A stretch of 49,413 bases of DNA. It comes from an uncultured Pelagibacteraceae bacterium. GTDB taxonomy: Bacteria > Pseudomonadota > Alphaproteobacteria > Pelagibacterales > Pelagibacteraceae. The notes under the pieces are model-generated. The model had not been told where the DNA came from. It searched no databases and saw only the letters and a list, made by a program, of their open reading frames with translations. The DNA is taken from the NCBI GenBank assembly GCA_902557775.1, contig CACEBD010000005.1, positions 1-49,413 of the forward strand. Direction: 5' to 3'. The position numbers were made by a program, and so were the translations under genes. This document shows, piece after piece, positions 26,785 through 35,840 of the stretch. Within the stretch, counting starts at the first letter, position 1; each line of letters starts with the position of its first letter.

Positions 26785-27855
26785 ATGACCAACAATTTTT
26801 TTGAGATTAAGAATGGTAATTTTACCGCAAGTGAAAAAAATAAAGTAAATAATGTAGATCTAGTCATAGAAAAACAAGGAGAGATTATTTCTTTGCTAGG
26901 TCCTTCTGGAATTGGCAAAACCACAATACTAAGAACGATTGCTGGTTTACAAAAACTTAGTGGAGGTAAAATTAAACTTAGAGATACTATTTTAGCCTCT
27001 GATGAAATCCATATTGAGCCAGAAAAAAGAAATGTGGCTCTTTCTTTTCAGGATAACTCTCTTTTTCCTAATTATAAAGTTATTGACAACATAAATTTCG
27101 GAGAAAAAAGATCTAATGGCCATGGATCAAATATAGATGTTAAAGAAATAATCAAATTATTAAGAATTGAACCCATATTGGAAAAATATCCTCATCAAAT
27201 AAGTGCTGGAGAAGCTCAAAGAGTCTCATTAGCTAGATCATTAATGTCAAAACCTGATTTATTATTATTGGATGAACCATTCTCAAATATTGATCAAAGT
27301 TTAAAAGAGGAAATACAGGTGTCTGTTAAAAAACTTTTAAAAAGAATAAATTTAACAACCATTATCGTTACTCATGACTCATATGAAGCTTTTTCGATGG
27401 CTGATAAATGTGGAATTATTTTAGACCAAGAATTAAAGCAGTACGATGTACCTTATAATGTTCACCATGAACCAAATTCAATTGATGTTGCTAATTTTTT
27501 AAATAAAGGAATTTTTATAGATGTTCAGGTCTTAGATAGCGAGTGTGCAGTACATAGATTAAAACATGATGAACTTGGTGAAATTAGAGGAAAATTATCA
27601 AACAATTTTCCATCGGGATCAAAGGTAAAATTACTTTTACAACCTGAAGATCTAATCCACGACGACCAAAGTAAATTAAAATTAGAAGTAGTAGACAGAA
27701 AGTTTAGAGGAACTAATTTTATATACACTCTTAAAACAAAAAAAGGAGAACATTTACCTGTATTTGTTCACTCTCATCATATTCATCAACATGAGAGATC
27801 CGAACAATTTGGTGTAAAATCTCCGATTTATATTGACCACCTAGTATGTTTTTAA
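26785..27855 (+). CDS. fbpC: Ferric iron ABC transporter ATPase
   Basis: 356-aa ATPase completing the iron importer. Walker A GPSGIGKTT, Q-loop LSFQDNSLFP, signature ISAGEAQR (a mild variant of LSGGEQQR), Walker B LLLLDEPFSNID and switch histidine in VTHDSYEAF are present. The C-terminal third is the usual TOBE-like regulatory region. It is followed by tRNA-Arg after 19 bases. Confidence 0.92.
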   Translation: MTNNFFEIKNGNFTASEKNKVNNVDLVIEKQGEIISLLGPSGIGKTTILRTIAGLQKLSGGKIKLRDTILASDEIHIEPEKRNVALSFQDNSLFPNYKVIDNINFGEKRSNGHGSNIDVKEIIKLLRIEPILEKYPHQISAGEAQRVSLARSLMSKPDLLLLDEPFSNIDQSLKEEIQVSVKKLLKRINLTTIIVTHDSYEAFSMADKCGIILDQELKQYDVPYNVHHEPNSIDVANFLNKGIFIDVQVLDSECAVHRLKHDELGEIRGKLSNNFPSGSKVKLLLQPEDLIHDDQSKLKLEVVDRKFRGTNFIYTLKTKKGEHLPVFVHSHHIHQHERSEQFGVKSPIYIDHLVCF

Positions 27856-27874
27856 GTAAATATAATAATATTTG

Positions 27875-27951
27875 GCGCCCTTAGCTCAGCTGGATAGAGC
27901 ATCGGTTTTCTAAACCGAGGGTCGTAGGTTCGAATCCTTCAGGGCGCGCCA
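27875..27951 (+). tRNA. tRNA-Arg (anticodon TCT)
   Basis: 77-base cloverleaf with encoded CCA. The acceptor stem GCGCCCT pairs fully with AGGGCGC, and the anticodon stem TCGGT/ACCGA closes loop TTTCTAA with TCT at 27909-27911. The T arm GTAGG/CCTTC has a U-U mismatch at its second pair. Reads AGA, a frequent arginine codon in this AT-rich genome. Confidence 0.95.
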
Positions 27952-27973
27952 ATCCTTAAAGTGGAAATTCACG

Positions 27974-29023
27974 ATGATTAAAATCAATTTTAAAAAAAAA
28001 TTCGAAGAATTTTGTAAATCAAAAAAATATGAGAGAAATGAAAAACAAATTGAAATAATCAATTTACTGGAAAAATTCCTTAACAGTAAAACAAAATCCT
28101 TACTTTTTTTCAAAAATACAAACTTTAAATCTTGCTTTTATCTACATGGTAACGTTGGTGTTGGTAAAACTATGATACTTAATTTCGTTTACGATATGGC
28201 AAAAGTAAATAAAATGAAAAGTCATTTTAATGAATTCATGATTAAATTTCATGATTTTAGACACGAAAAAAAAGATGAAAAATCAATAATTCAATTTGTC
28301 AAAAAACTTAAAAATAAGTACGAACTAATCTATTTGGATGAATTTCAAGTTACTAATATCGTTGATGCAATGATATTAGGTAAATTGTTTGAAACAATTT
28401 TTCTAGAAAAAATTAAAGTTATAATATCAACTAATACAAAACTTAATAATCTTTATATGGATGGATTACAACGTGAACAATTTGTACCTTTTATAGATAT
28501 TATAAAAAAAAACTCAACACAAAAGGAGTTACTTTTAAATGATGATTACAGAACTCAAATTAGAGATCAAAACCAAAAAATTTTTTATCCTTTAGACGAA
28601 AAAACCTTATTCACAATGAATCAAAATTTTAGAATTTTTACAAAGAGTTTAAAGAAAGAGGAAAAATCAATTATTACAAAAGGTAGAGAATTTAAAATCA
28701 AAAATTATTATGAGGGAGTAGCAAGATTTAATTTTAAGGAATTATGTGATCAGAATTTAGGAGCTGAGGATTATATAAACCTAGCCAATATTTGTAATCA
28801 TATATTTATTGAAGAAATTCCTAATTTTGATGAATATAACTCCAACCAACAATTAAGATTTATTACTTTAATAGATATTTTGTATGATAAAAAAATTAAT
28901 TTAACTTTATCAATGGTTTCAGATCTAAAAAAAATAAGTTCCTCTAAAAAACACTCCGAGGTTTTTAAAAGAACATTGAGTAGACTTTACGAAATGACTT
29001 TATCAAAAAATTCTTCATTTTAG
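27974..29023 (+). CDS. zapE: ZapE-type (AFG1-like) ATPase
   Basis: 349-aa P-loop ATPase of the ZapE/AFG1 family. Walker A is YLHGNVGVGKTM (about 56-67) and Walker B is LIYLDEFQV. Downstream family segments are VIISTNTKLNNLYMDGLQREQFVPFI and YYEGVARFNFKELC. In E. coli ZapE binds FtsZ at the division site; the mitochondrial relative acts in protein quality control. Its start is 22 bases after tRNA-Arg. Confidence 0.92.
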   Translation: MIKINFKKKFEEFCKSKKYERNEKQIEIINLLEKFLNSKTKSLLFFKNTNFKSCFYLHGNVGVGKTMILNFVYDMAKVNKMKSHFNEFMIKFHDFRHEKKDEKSIIQFVKKLKNKYELIYLDEFQVTNIVDAMILGKLFETIFLEKIKVIISTNTKLNNLYMDGLQREQFVPFIDIIKKNSTQKELLLNDDYRTQIRDQNQKIFYPLDEKTLFTMNQNFRIFTKSLKKEEKSIITKGREFKIKNYYEGVARFNFKELCDQNLGAEDYINLANICNHIFIEEIPNFDEYNSNQQLRFITLIDILYDKKINLTLSMVSDLKKISSSKKHSEVFKRTLSRLYEMTLSKNSSF

Positions 29024-29122
29024 GTTGTAATTCAAGGTATTTAGTTTAAATTAGTGATTATTATCCTAGATGTTGAGCCTCTTAAAATTGAAGTCACTTA
29101 AAAATAAATTATATTAAGTCTG

Positions 29123-29157
29123 TTTTGAATTCTTATTCAAAAATATTGTTAACAATA
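29123..29157 (+). promoter_or_regulatory. Two palindromes upstream of aapJ
   Basis: TTTTGAAT-TCTT-ATTCAAAA (29123-29142) is followed by the perfect 14-base palindrome TATTGTTAACAATA (29144-29157), which ends just before the AAGGA ribosome binding site (29161-29165). The rest of the 150-base gap after zapE shows no gene. The palindromes could be regulator sites or leader stems; AT-richness lowers confidence. Confidence 0.45.
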
Positions 29158-29173
29158 ATAAAGGAAATCTTAA

Positions 29174-30220
29174 ATGATGAAATCTATCAAAACTTGGATT
29201 TTAGTTGGATTTGCAACCTTGCTTTTGGTCGCTTGCGGTCAAGGTGGAGGAGGAGCAGGTTCTAAAAAATCTAAAACTTTAGAAAATACTAAGAAGGCTG
29301 GTTTTGTGAAGTGCGGAGTTTCACAAGGTCTACCTGGTTTCTCAAATGCTGATGCATCAGGAAACTGGTCTGGTATTGACGTGGATGTATGTAGAGCTGT
29401 TGCAGCGGCTGTTTTAGGTGATGCTGACAAAGTTAAATATACTCCTTTAAGTGCAAAAGAAAGATTCACTGCTCTAACATCTGGTGAAATTGATGTACTT
29501 GCACGTAACACAACTTGGACATTATCAAGAGATGCTGACATTGGTTTAACATTCGTTGGTGTTAATTTTTATGATGGTCAAGGTTTCATGGTAAGAAAAA
29601 ATTCTGGAATTAATTCTGTGAATGATTTCAAAAACGGTATTTCTGCTTGTACAAATACAGGTACAACTACTGAGCTTAACATGAGAGACTTCTTCAATTC
29701 TAAAAACATAAGCTACGAACCAATTGCTTTTGAAAAAGCTGATGAAGTTGTACAAGCTTATGATGCTGGAAGATGTGATACTTACACAACTGATAAATCT
29801 GGTTTAGCGGCACAAAGAACTAAAATGTCAAATCCAGATGAACACAAAGTATTACCTGAAACGATTTCTAAAGAACCATTAGGTCCTGTTGTAAGACAAG
29901 GGGATGCTGTATGGGAAGATATCGTAAGATGGTCTCTTAATACTATGATTGAAGCAGAAGAATATGGTGTTAATTCATCAAACGCTTCTAGCCTAAAAGA
30001 CTCTGAAAACCCAGCTATAAAAAGATTAGTTGGTGCCGAAGGAGAGTTAGGTGCTGCTTTTGGTCTTGATAATGACTGGAGCTTAAGAATTATCGAGCAA
30101 GTTGGTAACTATGGTGAAAGCTACAAGAAACATATAGCTGATACTGGAATTTTACCTAATAGAGGTCCTAATCAATTATGGACAAAAGGTGGAATTCTTT
30201 ACGTACCACCAGCAAGATAA
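29174..30220 (+). CDS. aapJ: General L-amino acid binding protein (lipoprotein-type)
   Basis: 348-aa binding protein of the AapJ/BztA/YhdW family, which captures a broad set of L-amino acids. The N terminus has a hydrophobic helix ending in a lipobox (LLVAC, C21) and then a Gly/Ser linker, so it may be lipid-anchored, unlike classical soluble AapJ. KCGVSQGLPGFS opens the mature domain, and the typical GAELGLDNDW-like segment near the C terminus (GAAFGLDNDWSLRII) is present. An AAGGA ribosome site supports the start. A stem-loop with T run follows. Confidence 0.93.
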   Translation: MMKSIKTWILVGFATLLLVACGQGGGGAGSKKSKTLENTKKAGFVKCGVSQGLPGFSNADASGNWSGIDVDVCRAVAAAVLGDADKVKYTPLSAKERFTALTSGEIDVLARNTTWTLSRDADIGLTFVGVNFYDGQGFMVRKNSGINSVNDFKNGISACTNTGTTTELNMRDFFNSKNISYEPIAFEKADEVVQAYDAGRCDTYTTDKSGLAAQRTKMSNPDEHKVLPETISKEPLGPVVRQGDAVWEDIVRWSLNTMIEAEEYGVNSSNASSLKDSENPAIKRLVGAEGELGAAFGLDNDWSLRIIEQVGNYGESYKKHIADTGILPNRGPNQLWTKGGILYVPPAR

Positions 30221-30234
30221 TTACTAATAAAATT

Positions 30235-30267
30235 AAAAAGGGCTGGATTTATCTGGCCCTTTTTTTT
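30235..30267 (+). terminator. Stem-loop with T run between aapJ and aapQ
   Basis: AAAAAGGGC (30235-30243) pairs with GCCCTTTTT (30256-30264), loop of 12 bases, T run to 30267. It lies 14 bases after the aapJ stop and 11 bases before aapQ. Form of an intrinsic terminator, probably leaky, raising binding protein over permease. Confidence 0.85.
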
Positions 30268-30278
30268 AATCTTAAATA

Positions 30279-31454
30279 ATGATTTTAAAAAAATTCAACA
30301 TTGAAAACAAAAAAGTAAGAGATTTAATTCCTCAAGCAATAACTGTTTTAGCTTTATTATCTGTAATTATTTATTTTGCTACTAATGCTCAAATTAACAT
30401 GGGTAATAGAGGGATATCTTTTGGATTTGGTTTTTTAAATCAAGAAGCATCATTTGATATTACATTTTCAATGATCGAATATGATGGCTCACACTCATAT
30501 GGAAGAGCATTTTTAGTAGGTTTATTAAATACAATTTTAGTCTCAGTAATAGGAATATTTTTTGCAACAATTATGGGAGTGGTGGTTGGTATATCTAGAC
30601 TATCAGATAACTACTTAATTGCTAAAGTAGCAGAGTGGTACGTAGAAATTTTTAGAAATATACCTTTAATCTTACAAATATTTTTTTGGTACTTTGCTGC
30701 TTTGAGAGCATTACCCTTACCTGAAAATGGTATAAGTTTTAATGATATTTCGTTTTTAACAATTAAAGGTTGGTACGTTCCAAAATTTATTTGGACAAAT
30801 TTCAATATTTTTCTTTTATCTGTAATAGCAGCGTTTATAGCGATATATTTTATTAATTCTTATGCAACTAAACAAAGAGAACAATTTGGAAAACAAATAC
30901 CAACAACAATTATTTCTTTGACAACATTATTATTAATACCTTTAATAACATTTCTTTTTCTTGGAGTATCTCTTACTTTTGAATACCCCGTTTTAAAACA
31001 ACTTTCTCCAACAGTATTTACTTATGCGGGTGGTGTTAGTATTATTCCAGAATTAATTGCACTAGCCCTAGCTTTATCAATGTACACAGCAACATTTATT
31101 GCTGAAAATGTTAGAGCTGGAATTTTGGGTGTTGGCAAAGGCCAAAAAGAAGCTGCAGCAAGTATAGGATTAAATAAAAATCAAATTTTAAAACTTGTAG
31201 TTATGCCGCAAGCATTGAGAATAATTATTCCACCAACTACAAATCAGTATTTAAATCTAACAAAAAATTCATCATTAGCAGCTGCTATTGCTTATCCAGA
31301 TATAGTATTAGTTTTCGCAGGCACCGCTTTAATGCAAACAGGTAGAGCGATCGAAATAATTTCTATTACTATGCTCACTTATTTAACTTTAAGTATTTCA
31401 ATTTCAATATTTATGAATTGGTATAATAAAAAAATGGCAATAAAGGAAAAATAA
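30279..31454 (+). CDS. aapQ: L-amino acid ABC permease AapQ/BztB-like
   Basis: 391-aa permease of the polar amino acid type (HisM family). VGLLNTILVSVIGIFFATIMGVVVGISRLS is the domain start and GVGKGQKEAAASIGLNKNQILKLVVMPQALRIIIPP is the coupling loop. The extra length between the first helices is normal for AapQ/BztB, which is larger than HisM. It overlaps aapM by one base (TAATG). Few bases separate it from the terminator-like stem, and no strong ribosome site is seen. Confidence 0.92.
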   Translation: MILKKFNIENKKVRDLIPQAITVLALLSVIIYFATNAQINMGNRGISFGFGFLNQEASFDITFSMIEYDGSHSYGRAFLVGLLNTILVSVIGIFFATIMGVVVGISRLSDNYLIAKVAEWYVEIFRNIPLILQIFFWYFAALRALPLPENGISFNDISFLTIKGWYVPKFIWTNFNIFLLSVIAAFIAIYFINSYATKQREQFGKQIPTTIISLTTLLLIPLITFLFLGVSLTFEYPVLKQLSPTVFTYAGGVSIIPELIALALALSMYTATFIAENVRAGILGVGKGQKEAAASIGLNKNQILKLVVMPQALRIIIPPTTNQYLNLTKNSSLAAAIAYPDIVLVFAGTALMQTGRAIEIISITMLTYLTLSISISIFMNWYNKKMAIKEK

Positions 31455-32707
31455 TGAATTTAATTGCAAAACCTTCAAAAGAGAATATTAAAACTTACGT
31501 CCCTATTGGATTGTTCCTTATCTCTTTTAGTTTATTAGATGTTTTTATTAATGCTTTTTTTAATTTTAATTTAATGGTTTTTTTACCTTCTCAATTAAGC
31601 TATTTTTTACCATTAATATTAGGCTTTATTGGTTTTTATCTTATAAGAATCGAATTTAGCGGTGTTCGTTCTTTAGATATTTTAAATAAAAATATAAATT
31701 CTAATAATTTTAACGCTTTATTAACGCTGTTCACAATTTTTATTATTATTAAATCTATTCCTCCAATGTTGGACTGGTTCATTTTAGAGGCTAATTTTGT
31801 AGGTAATTCAAAAGACGATTGCACAGGAGATGGTGCTTGTTGGGTTTTCATAAAAGTCTGGTTCAACAGATTTATGTATGGTCTCTATCCTGACTCAGAG
31901 CAATGGAGAATAAATACAGCTTTTTTAATCTTATTTGCTGTTGTAGGAGCCTCATTCTTCGTATCTGAAAAACTTAAAAAGTACTTTATTTTATTCTTAG
32001 TTTTTGTTTTCCCATTCTTAGGAATCAAACTTATTTCAGGTGGAAGTTTTGGACTTGAGTATGTTGAAAGTGCAGCTTGGGGAGGCCTTTCATTAACTTT
32101 CATTATTTCTGCTTTTGCAATACTTTTTTGTTTTCCAATTGGTGTAATTTTAGCTTTAGGAAGAAGATCATCCTTGCCAGCAATAAGATATATTTCTATA
32201 GGTTTTATAGAACTTTGGAGAGGCGTTCCTCTAATTACCGTTTTATTTATGTCAGCTGTAATGTTTCCTATGTTTTTACCTGATGGAACATTCATTGATA
32301 AATTGATTAGAGTTTTGATAGCAATTACATTATTTGAAGCTGCATACATGGCGGAAGTTGTTAGAGGAGGATTACAAGCTTTGCCAAAAGGTCAATATGA
32401 AGCTGCCAAGTCTTTAGGAATGGGCTATTGGAGAATGAACGCGCTAATAATATTGCCTCAAGCACTTAAATTAGTGATACCAGGTATAGCAAATACTCTT
32501 TTAGCTTTAGTAAAAGATACACCATTAATATTTGTAGTAGGGTTGATGGAATTAGCAGGTATGATAGGTTTAGCAAAAACTAATCCTAAATGGTTAGGAA
32601 TGGCAATGGAAGGCTATGTTTTTGCAGGTTTAGTTTTCTGGGTAATATGTTATGCAATGAGTAGGTACAGTCAAAATTTAGAGAAAAAATTAAGTACGGA
32701 AAGATAG
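31454..32707 (+). CDS. aapM: L-amino acid ABC permease AapM/BztC-like
   Basis: 417-aa permease, second of the pair. The N-terminal extension carries several helices and a loop with two cysteines ([10 protein letters not shown]) that could form a periplasmic disulfide. The HisM-type domain runs from about residue 200 ([30 protein letters not shown]), with the coupling loop [19 protein letters not shown] and [11 protein letters not shown]. It is followed by aapP after 2 bases. Confidence 0.92.
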   Translation: MNLIAKPSKENIKTYVPIGLFLISFSLLDVFINAFFNFNLMVFLPSQLSYFLPLILGFIGFYLIRIEFSGVRSLDILNKNINSNNFNALLTLFTIFIIIKSIPPMLDWFILEANFVGNSKDDCTGDGACWVFIKVWFNRFMYGLYPDSEQWRINTAFLILFAVVGASFFVSEKLKKYFILFLVFVFPFLGIKLISGGSFGLEYVESAAWGGLSLTFIISAFAILFCFPIGVILALGRRSSLPAIRYISIGFIELWRGVPLITVLFMSAVMFPMFLPDGTFIDKLIRVLIAITLFEAAYMAEVVRGGLQALPKGQYEAAKSLGMGYWRMNALIILPQALKLVIPGIANTLLALVKDTPLIFVVGLMELAGMIGLAKTNPKWLGMAMEGYVFAGLVFWVICYAMSRYSQNLEKKLSTER

Positions 32708-32709
32708 TA

Positions 32710-33441
32710 ATGTCAAAAATAATTGAACTTAAAAATGTAAATAAATGGTTTGATAAGTTTCAAGTTCTAAAGGATATTGATCTTGAAGTAGCACCACAAG
32801 AAAAAATTGTTATTTGCGGACCATCTGGATCTGGTAAATCAACATTAATAAGATGTATTAATAGACTAGAAGAACATCAGGAGGGAAATATTATTGTTGA
32901 TGGTACAGAACTTTCTGAGAGCACAAAAAATATTGAAAAAATAAGAGCTGAAGTTGGAATGGTATTTCAACAATTTAATTTATTTCCCCACTTATCTATA
33001 TTAGACAATTGCTCTTTAGCACCTATATGGGTAAAAAAACTTCCAAAAAAACAAGCAGAAGAAATAGCAATGAATAATTTAAAAAGAGTTCAAATTGATG
33101 ATCAAGCTCTTAAATTTCCTGGGCAGCTATCAGGAGGCCAACAACAACGTGCTGCAATCGCAAGAGCATTGTGTATGGAACCTAAAATAATGTTATTCGA
33201 TGAACCAACATCTGCATTAGATCCTGAGATGATTAAAGAAGTTTTAGATGTAATGGTTGATTTAGCCAAAGGTGGTATGACGATGATAGTTGTAACACAT
33301 GAAATGGGTTTTGCAAAAGAAGTTGCTGATTACATGATTTTTATGGATGAAGGTAAGATTGTTGAAAGGGCTAAAACTAAAGAGTTCTTTGAAAATCCGA
33401 AATCAGACCGAACAAAATTATTCTTAAGTCAAATTTTATAA
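32710..33441 (+). CDS. aapP: L-amino acid ABC ATPase AapP/BztD-like
   Basis: 243-aa ATPase of the GlnQ/HisP type. Walker [11 protein letters not shown]-loop [10 protein letters not shown], signature LSGGQQQR, Walker [15 protein letters not shown] and switch histidine in [11 protein letters not shown] are all canonical. It ends the aapJQMP operon and its last 6 bases overlap the convergent cysteine-synthase-like gene. Confidence 0.94.
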   Translation: MSKIIELKNVNKWFDKFQVLKDIDLEVAPQEKIVICGPSGSGKSTLIRCINRLEEHQEGNIIVDGTELSESTKNIEKIRAEVGMVFQQFNLFPHLSILDNCSLAPIWVKKLPKKQAEEIAMNNLKRVQIDDQALKFPGQLSGGQQQRAAIARALCMEPKIMLFDEPTSALDPEMIKEVLDVMVDLAKGGMTMIVVTHEMGFAKEVADYMIFMDEGKIVERAKTKEFFENPKSDRTKLFLSQIL

Positions 33442-34431
33442 CCACCTAGGTATAGGTAGATTATTTTTTTTTAAGAATTCTTTATTAAATATTTTGCTAG
33501 CGTATCTATTACCATGATCGCAAAGTATCGTTACTATCGTTTTTCCTGGACCCATCTTTTTTGCAAGTTTAATAGCACCAGCAATATTAATTCCCGATGA
33601 ACCACCTAACACAATTTTTTGTTTCTCTATTAAGTCATAAACTAATTTTAATGCCTCTGTATCATCTGTTTGAAAAGCATAATCTACCAAAGCTCTTTCG
33701 AAATTTTTTGTAATTCTACCCGTACCTATACCTTCAGTGATTGAATTACCTAAACTTTGTAATTTTTTTTCTTTAATATAAGAATATAATGATGAGCCCA
33801 TTGGATCTGATAAAGCAATTTTTATATTTTTATTTTTATTTTTAAGACCTATAGAAACACCAGCCAATGTACCACCTGTGCCCACAGCACATGTAAAACC
33901 ATCTATTGTACCTGCTGTTTGATTCCAAATTTCATTTGCTGTAGTTTGAATATGAGCTTCTGTATTTATTGTGTTATCAAATTGATTTGCCCAATAAACC
34001 CCATTTTTACTTTTTTTATCTAATTCATCAGCAATTTTTTTGGATTGTTTAATATAATTTTTCGGATTTGAATAAGGAACTGCATCAACCTCAATCAATT
34101 CTGCACCAAGTTTTTTTAAAGTTTCCTTTTTTTCAATAGATTGAGTGTTAGGAATAACTATTTTGAGTTTTAAGTCATATTCTTTACATACAACCGCTAA
34201 GCCAATTCCAGTGTTTCCAGCAGTTCCTTCAACTATCGTACCACCTTTGGTTATTTTCTTTTTTTTTAAGGCATCTTCTACAATAAAAAGAGCTGCTCTA
34301 TCTTTGACTGACTCACCTGGATTTAAATATTCAGCCTTTCCATAAATATAACATCCAGTCAATTCAGAGGCTTGTTTTAGTTTAACTAATGGTGTATTTC
34401 CAATTTGAGATATTATTGTGTTGTTATCCAT
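33436..34431 (-). CDS. cysK: Cysteine synthase-like PLP enzyme
   Basis: 331-aa fold-type II PLP enzyme of the cysteine synthase/cystathionine beta-synthase family. The PLP lysine is K43 ([10 protein letters not shown]). The substrate loop reads [12 protein letters not shown] rather than the EPTSGNTG of classical CysK, and VGTGGTLAG provides the phosphate-binding glycines. An EGT variant is frequent in alphaproteobacterial homologs annotated as cysteine synthase. O-acetylserine as substrate is likely but not proven; a different beta-substituted amino acid is possible. Confidence 0.78.
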   Translation of the reverse strand: MDNNTIISQIGNTPLVKLKQASELTGCYIYGKAEYLNPGESVKDRAALFIVEDALKKKKITKGGTIVEGTAGNTGIGLAVVCKEYDLKLKIVIPNTQSIEKKETLKKLGAELIEVDAVPYSNPKNYIKQSKKIADELDKKSKNGVYWANQFDNTINTEAHIQTTANEIWNQTAGTIDGFTCAVGTGGTLAGVSIGLKNKNKNIKIALSDPMGSSLYSYIKEKKLQSLGNSITEGIGTGRITKNFERALVDYAFQTDDTEALKLVYDLIEKQKIVLGGSSGINIAGAIKLAKKMGPGKTIVTILCDHGNRYASKIFNKEFLKKNNLPIPRWL

Positions 34432-34443
34432 ATCATTAAATAT

Positions 34444-35127
34444 ATGAAAAAACTTTTAGTTTCAATTGGTTTAATCTTGTTTTTCACACTAGAGAGCAAT
34501 TCACATGTAGATCATTATAAAAAATATAATTATTTGGAATATGAATTATTCAGAAACAATCAATTAATAGGCTACCATAAATATTCCTTTTTAAGAAATA
34601 ACGGAAATTTGAAGATAGAAAACGAAGTAAACTTTAAAATTACTAAACTTGGAATAGATTTATATCATTATTATGCTACAGGGGAAGAGTACTATAATAA
34701 TGGGGTATTTTCAGGTTTTAATTCTAAAACAAATCAAAATAAAAAAGAGAAATATGTAAAAATTAAAATTGATCCTAATGATAAAAATTTAATAATAGAT
34801 GGTTCTTCGTATAAAGGTAAAGCTGATAAAGATATTATTATTGGAACATGGTGGAACCATGAAATAGTACAAAAAAAGGCTCAAATAAGTGCAGTCTCAG
34901 GAAGAATAATAGAACAAAAAGTAGAATTTATTGGGAAAGAAGACATAAAAATTGGTGATAAAATTTATAAAACTTTAAGATTTAATTTTAGTTCATCAGA
35001 CCCAAGTTTATCAAAAGATAAAAAATTAAATACAGATATTTGGTATGAAGAAAACACATTTCTTTGGGTTAAAGCTGCTTTTGATAAGACTGGATATTGG
35101 GAATATAGGCTAAAAGATGCAAAATGA
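34444..35127 (+). CDS. Secreted DUF6134-like protein
   Basis: 227-aa exported protein. I chose the ATG at 34444, which begins the signal peptide MKKLLVSIGLILFFTLESNSH; an upstream ATG at 34405 would add 13 residues over the cysK 5' end. The mature part is beta-rich (YLEYELFRNNQLIGYHKYSF; KIDPNDKNLIIDG; TDIWYEENTFLWVKAAF) and resembles DUF6134 proteins of unknown function, likely a periplasmic beta barrel-like or lipocalin-like fold. It is divergent from the cysteine synthase gene. Confidence 0.65.
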   Translation: MKKLLVSIGLILFFTLESNSHVDHYKKYNYLEYELFRNNQLIGYHKYSFLRNNGNLKIENEVNFKITKLGIDLYHYYATGEEYYNNGVFSGFNSKTNQNKKEKYVKIKIDPNDKNLIIDGSSYKGKADKDIIIGTWWNHEIVQKKAQISAVSGRIIEQKVEFIGKEDIKIGDKIYKTLRFNFSSSDPSLSKDKKLNTDIWYEENTFLWVKAAFDKTGYWEYRLKDAK

Positions 35128-35187
35128 TAATTTTTATCACTTTATTTTATGGCTTTAGTCAATAGCAAAAAACAGTTTTTTTTGACA

Positions 35188-35210
35188 TTTTTGGACCCCC
35201 AAAAAAAAAA
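35188..35210 (+). repeat. Small G/C-centred inverted repeat with A run
   Basis: TTTTTGG and CCAAAAA flank ACCC, followed by five further A residues. It lies in the 143-base gap before the XRE regulator gene, next to a TTGACA (35182-35187). The A run is on the wrong side for a plus-strand terminator. No coding sequence is evident in this gap. Confidence 0.35.
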
Positions 35211-35270
35211 TTATATGTATTGCCAAAAAGTTCATTTTGAGGTTTTATTATTAAAAATTTAGGGAGTTCT

Positions 35271-35636
35271 ATGGAAGAAAATTTTAACATCCACTTAGGT
35301 AAAAAATTAAGAATGCGAAGACTATCATTAGGATTAACACAAACAAAAGTTGCACAAGCAATCAATGTTACATTCCAACAAATTCAAAAGTATGAAAAAG
35401 GTACAAACGGAGTTAGTTCAAACAGATTGATGCAGCTATCCCAGTTTTTAAAAGTTCCAATTATTTACTTTTTTGAAGACTATAAAGAGTTTAAAGATAT
35501 CAATTTAAGTGAAGAGACAAATGATGATCTAAACTATTCTTTTTTAAGCAGAACATTCTCTTCTTTATCAAAGGTGCAAAAAGAGAAAATTTTGCAAATT
35601 TTAAATAATGCTTCGAAATTTGAGAAAGTTGGGTAA
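35271..35636 (+). CDS. XRE-family transcriptional regulator
   Basis: 121-aa DNA-binding protein. The N-terminal helix-turn-helix of the HTH_3 type covers about 8-65 (LGKKLRMRRLSLGLTQTKVAQAINVTFQQIQKYEKG). The remaining 50 residues are helical and acidic-to-basic with no known domain. It resembles the small XRE regulators widespread in Alphaproteobacteria. An AGGGAG ribosome site precedes the ATG. The target genes are unknown. Confidence 0.88.
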   Translation: MEENFNIHLGKKLRMRRLSLGLTQTKVAQAINVTFQQIQKYEKGTNGVSSNRLMQLSQFLKVPIIYFFEDYKEFKDINLSEETNDDLNYSFLSRTFSSLSKVQKEKILQILNNASKFEKVG

Positions 35637-35637
35637 T

Positions 35638-35713
35638 TGGCTCCTCGGGCAGGACTCGAACCTGCGACCAATTGATTAACAGTCAACTGCTCTACCAACT
35701 GAGCTACCGAGGA
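35638..35713 (-). tRNA. tRNA-Asn (anticodon GTT)
   Basis: 76-base cloverleaf on the minus strand with encoded CCA. The acceptor stem TCCTCGG/CCGAGGA is fully paired, the anticodon loop is CTGTTAA with GTT, and the T loop is TTCGAGT. It starts just after the XRE gene stop, in convergent orientation. Confidence 0.95.
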
Positions 35714-35760
35714 ATAAATGGGAACATACTTTTTTTAATAAAATAAAACAACATTTTTTT

Positions 35761-35834
35761 TGGAGGCCACGCCCAGAATCGAACTGGGATAAAAGGATTT
35801 GCAATCCTCTGCGTAACCATTCCGCCACGTGGCC
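35761..35834 (-). tRNA. tRNA-Cys (anticodon GCA)
   Basis: 74-base cloverleaf on the minus strand with encoded CCA. The acceptor stem GGCCACG/CGTGGCC is fully paired, the discriminator is U as expected for tRNA-Cys, and the anticodon loop TTGCAAA carries GCA. It lies 47 bases from tRNA-Asn, probably in one transcript. Confidence 0.95.
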
Positions 35835-35840
35835 GTTGAT

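Noticed and set aside
35188-35210. Intrinsic terminator after the DUF6134-like gene
   Set aside because: The stem is short and is followed by A residues, not T, on the plus strand, so it cannot be a standard terminator in that direction.
35159-35365. Minus-strand frame covering the XRE gene start and its leader
   Set aside because: It overlaps the helix-turn-helix coding region and the XRE promoter region; product has no pattern.
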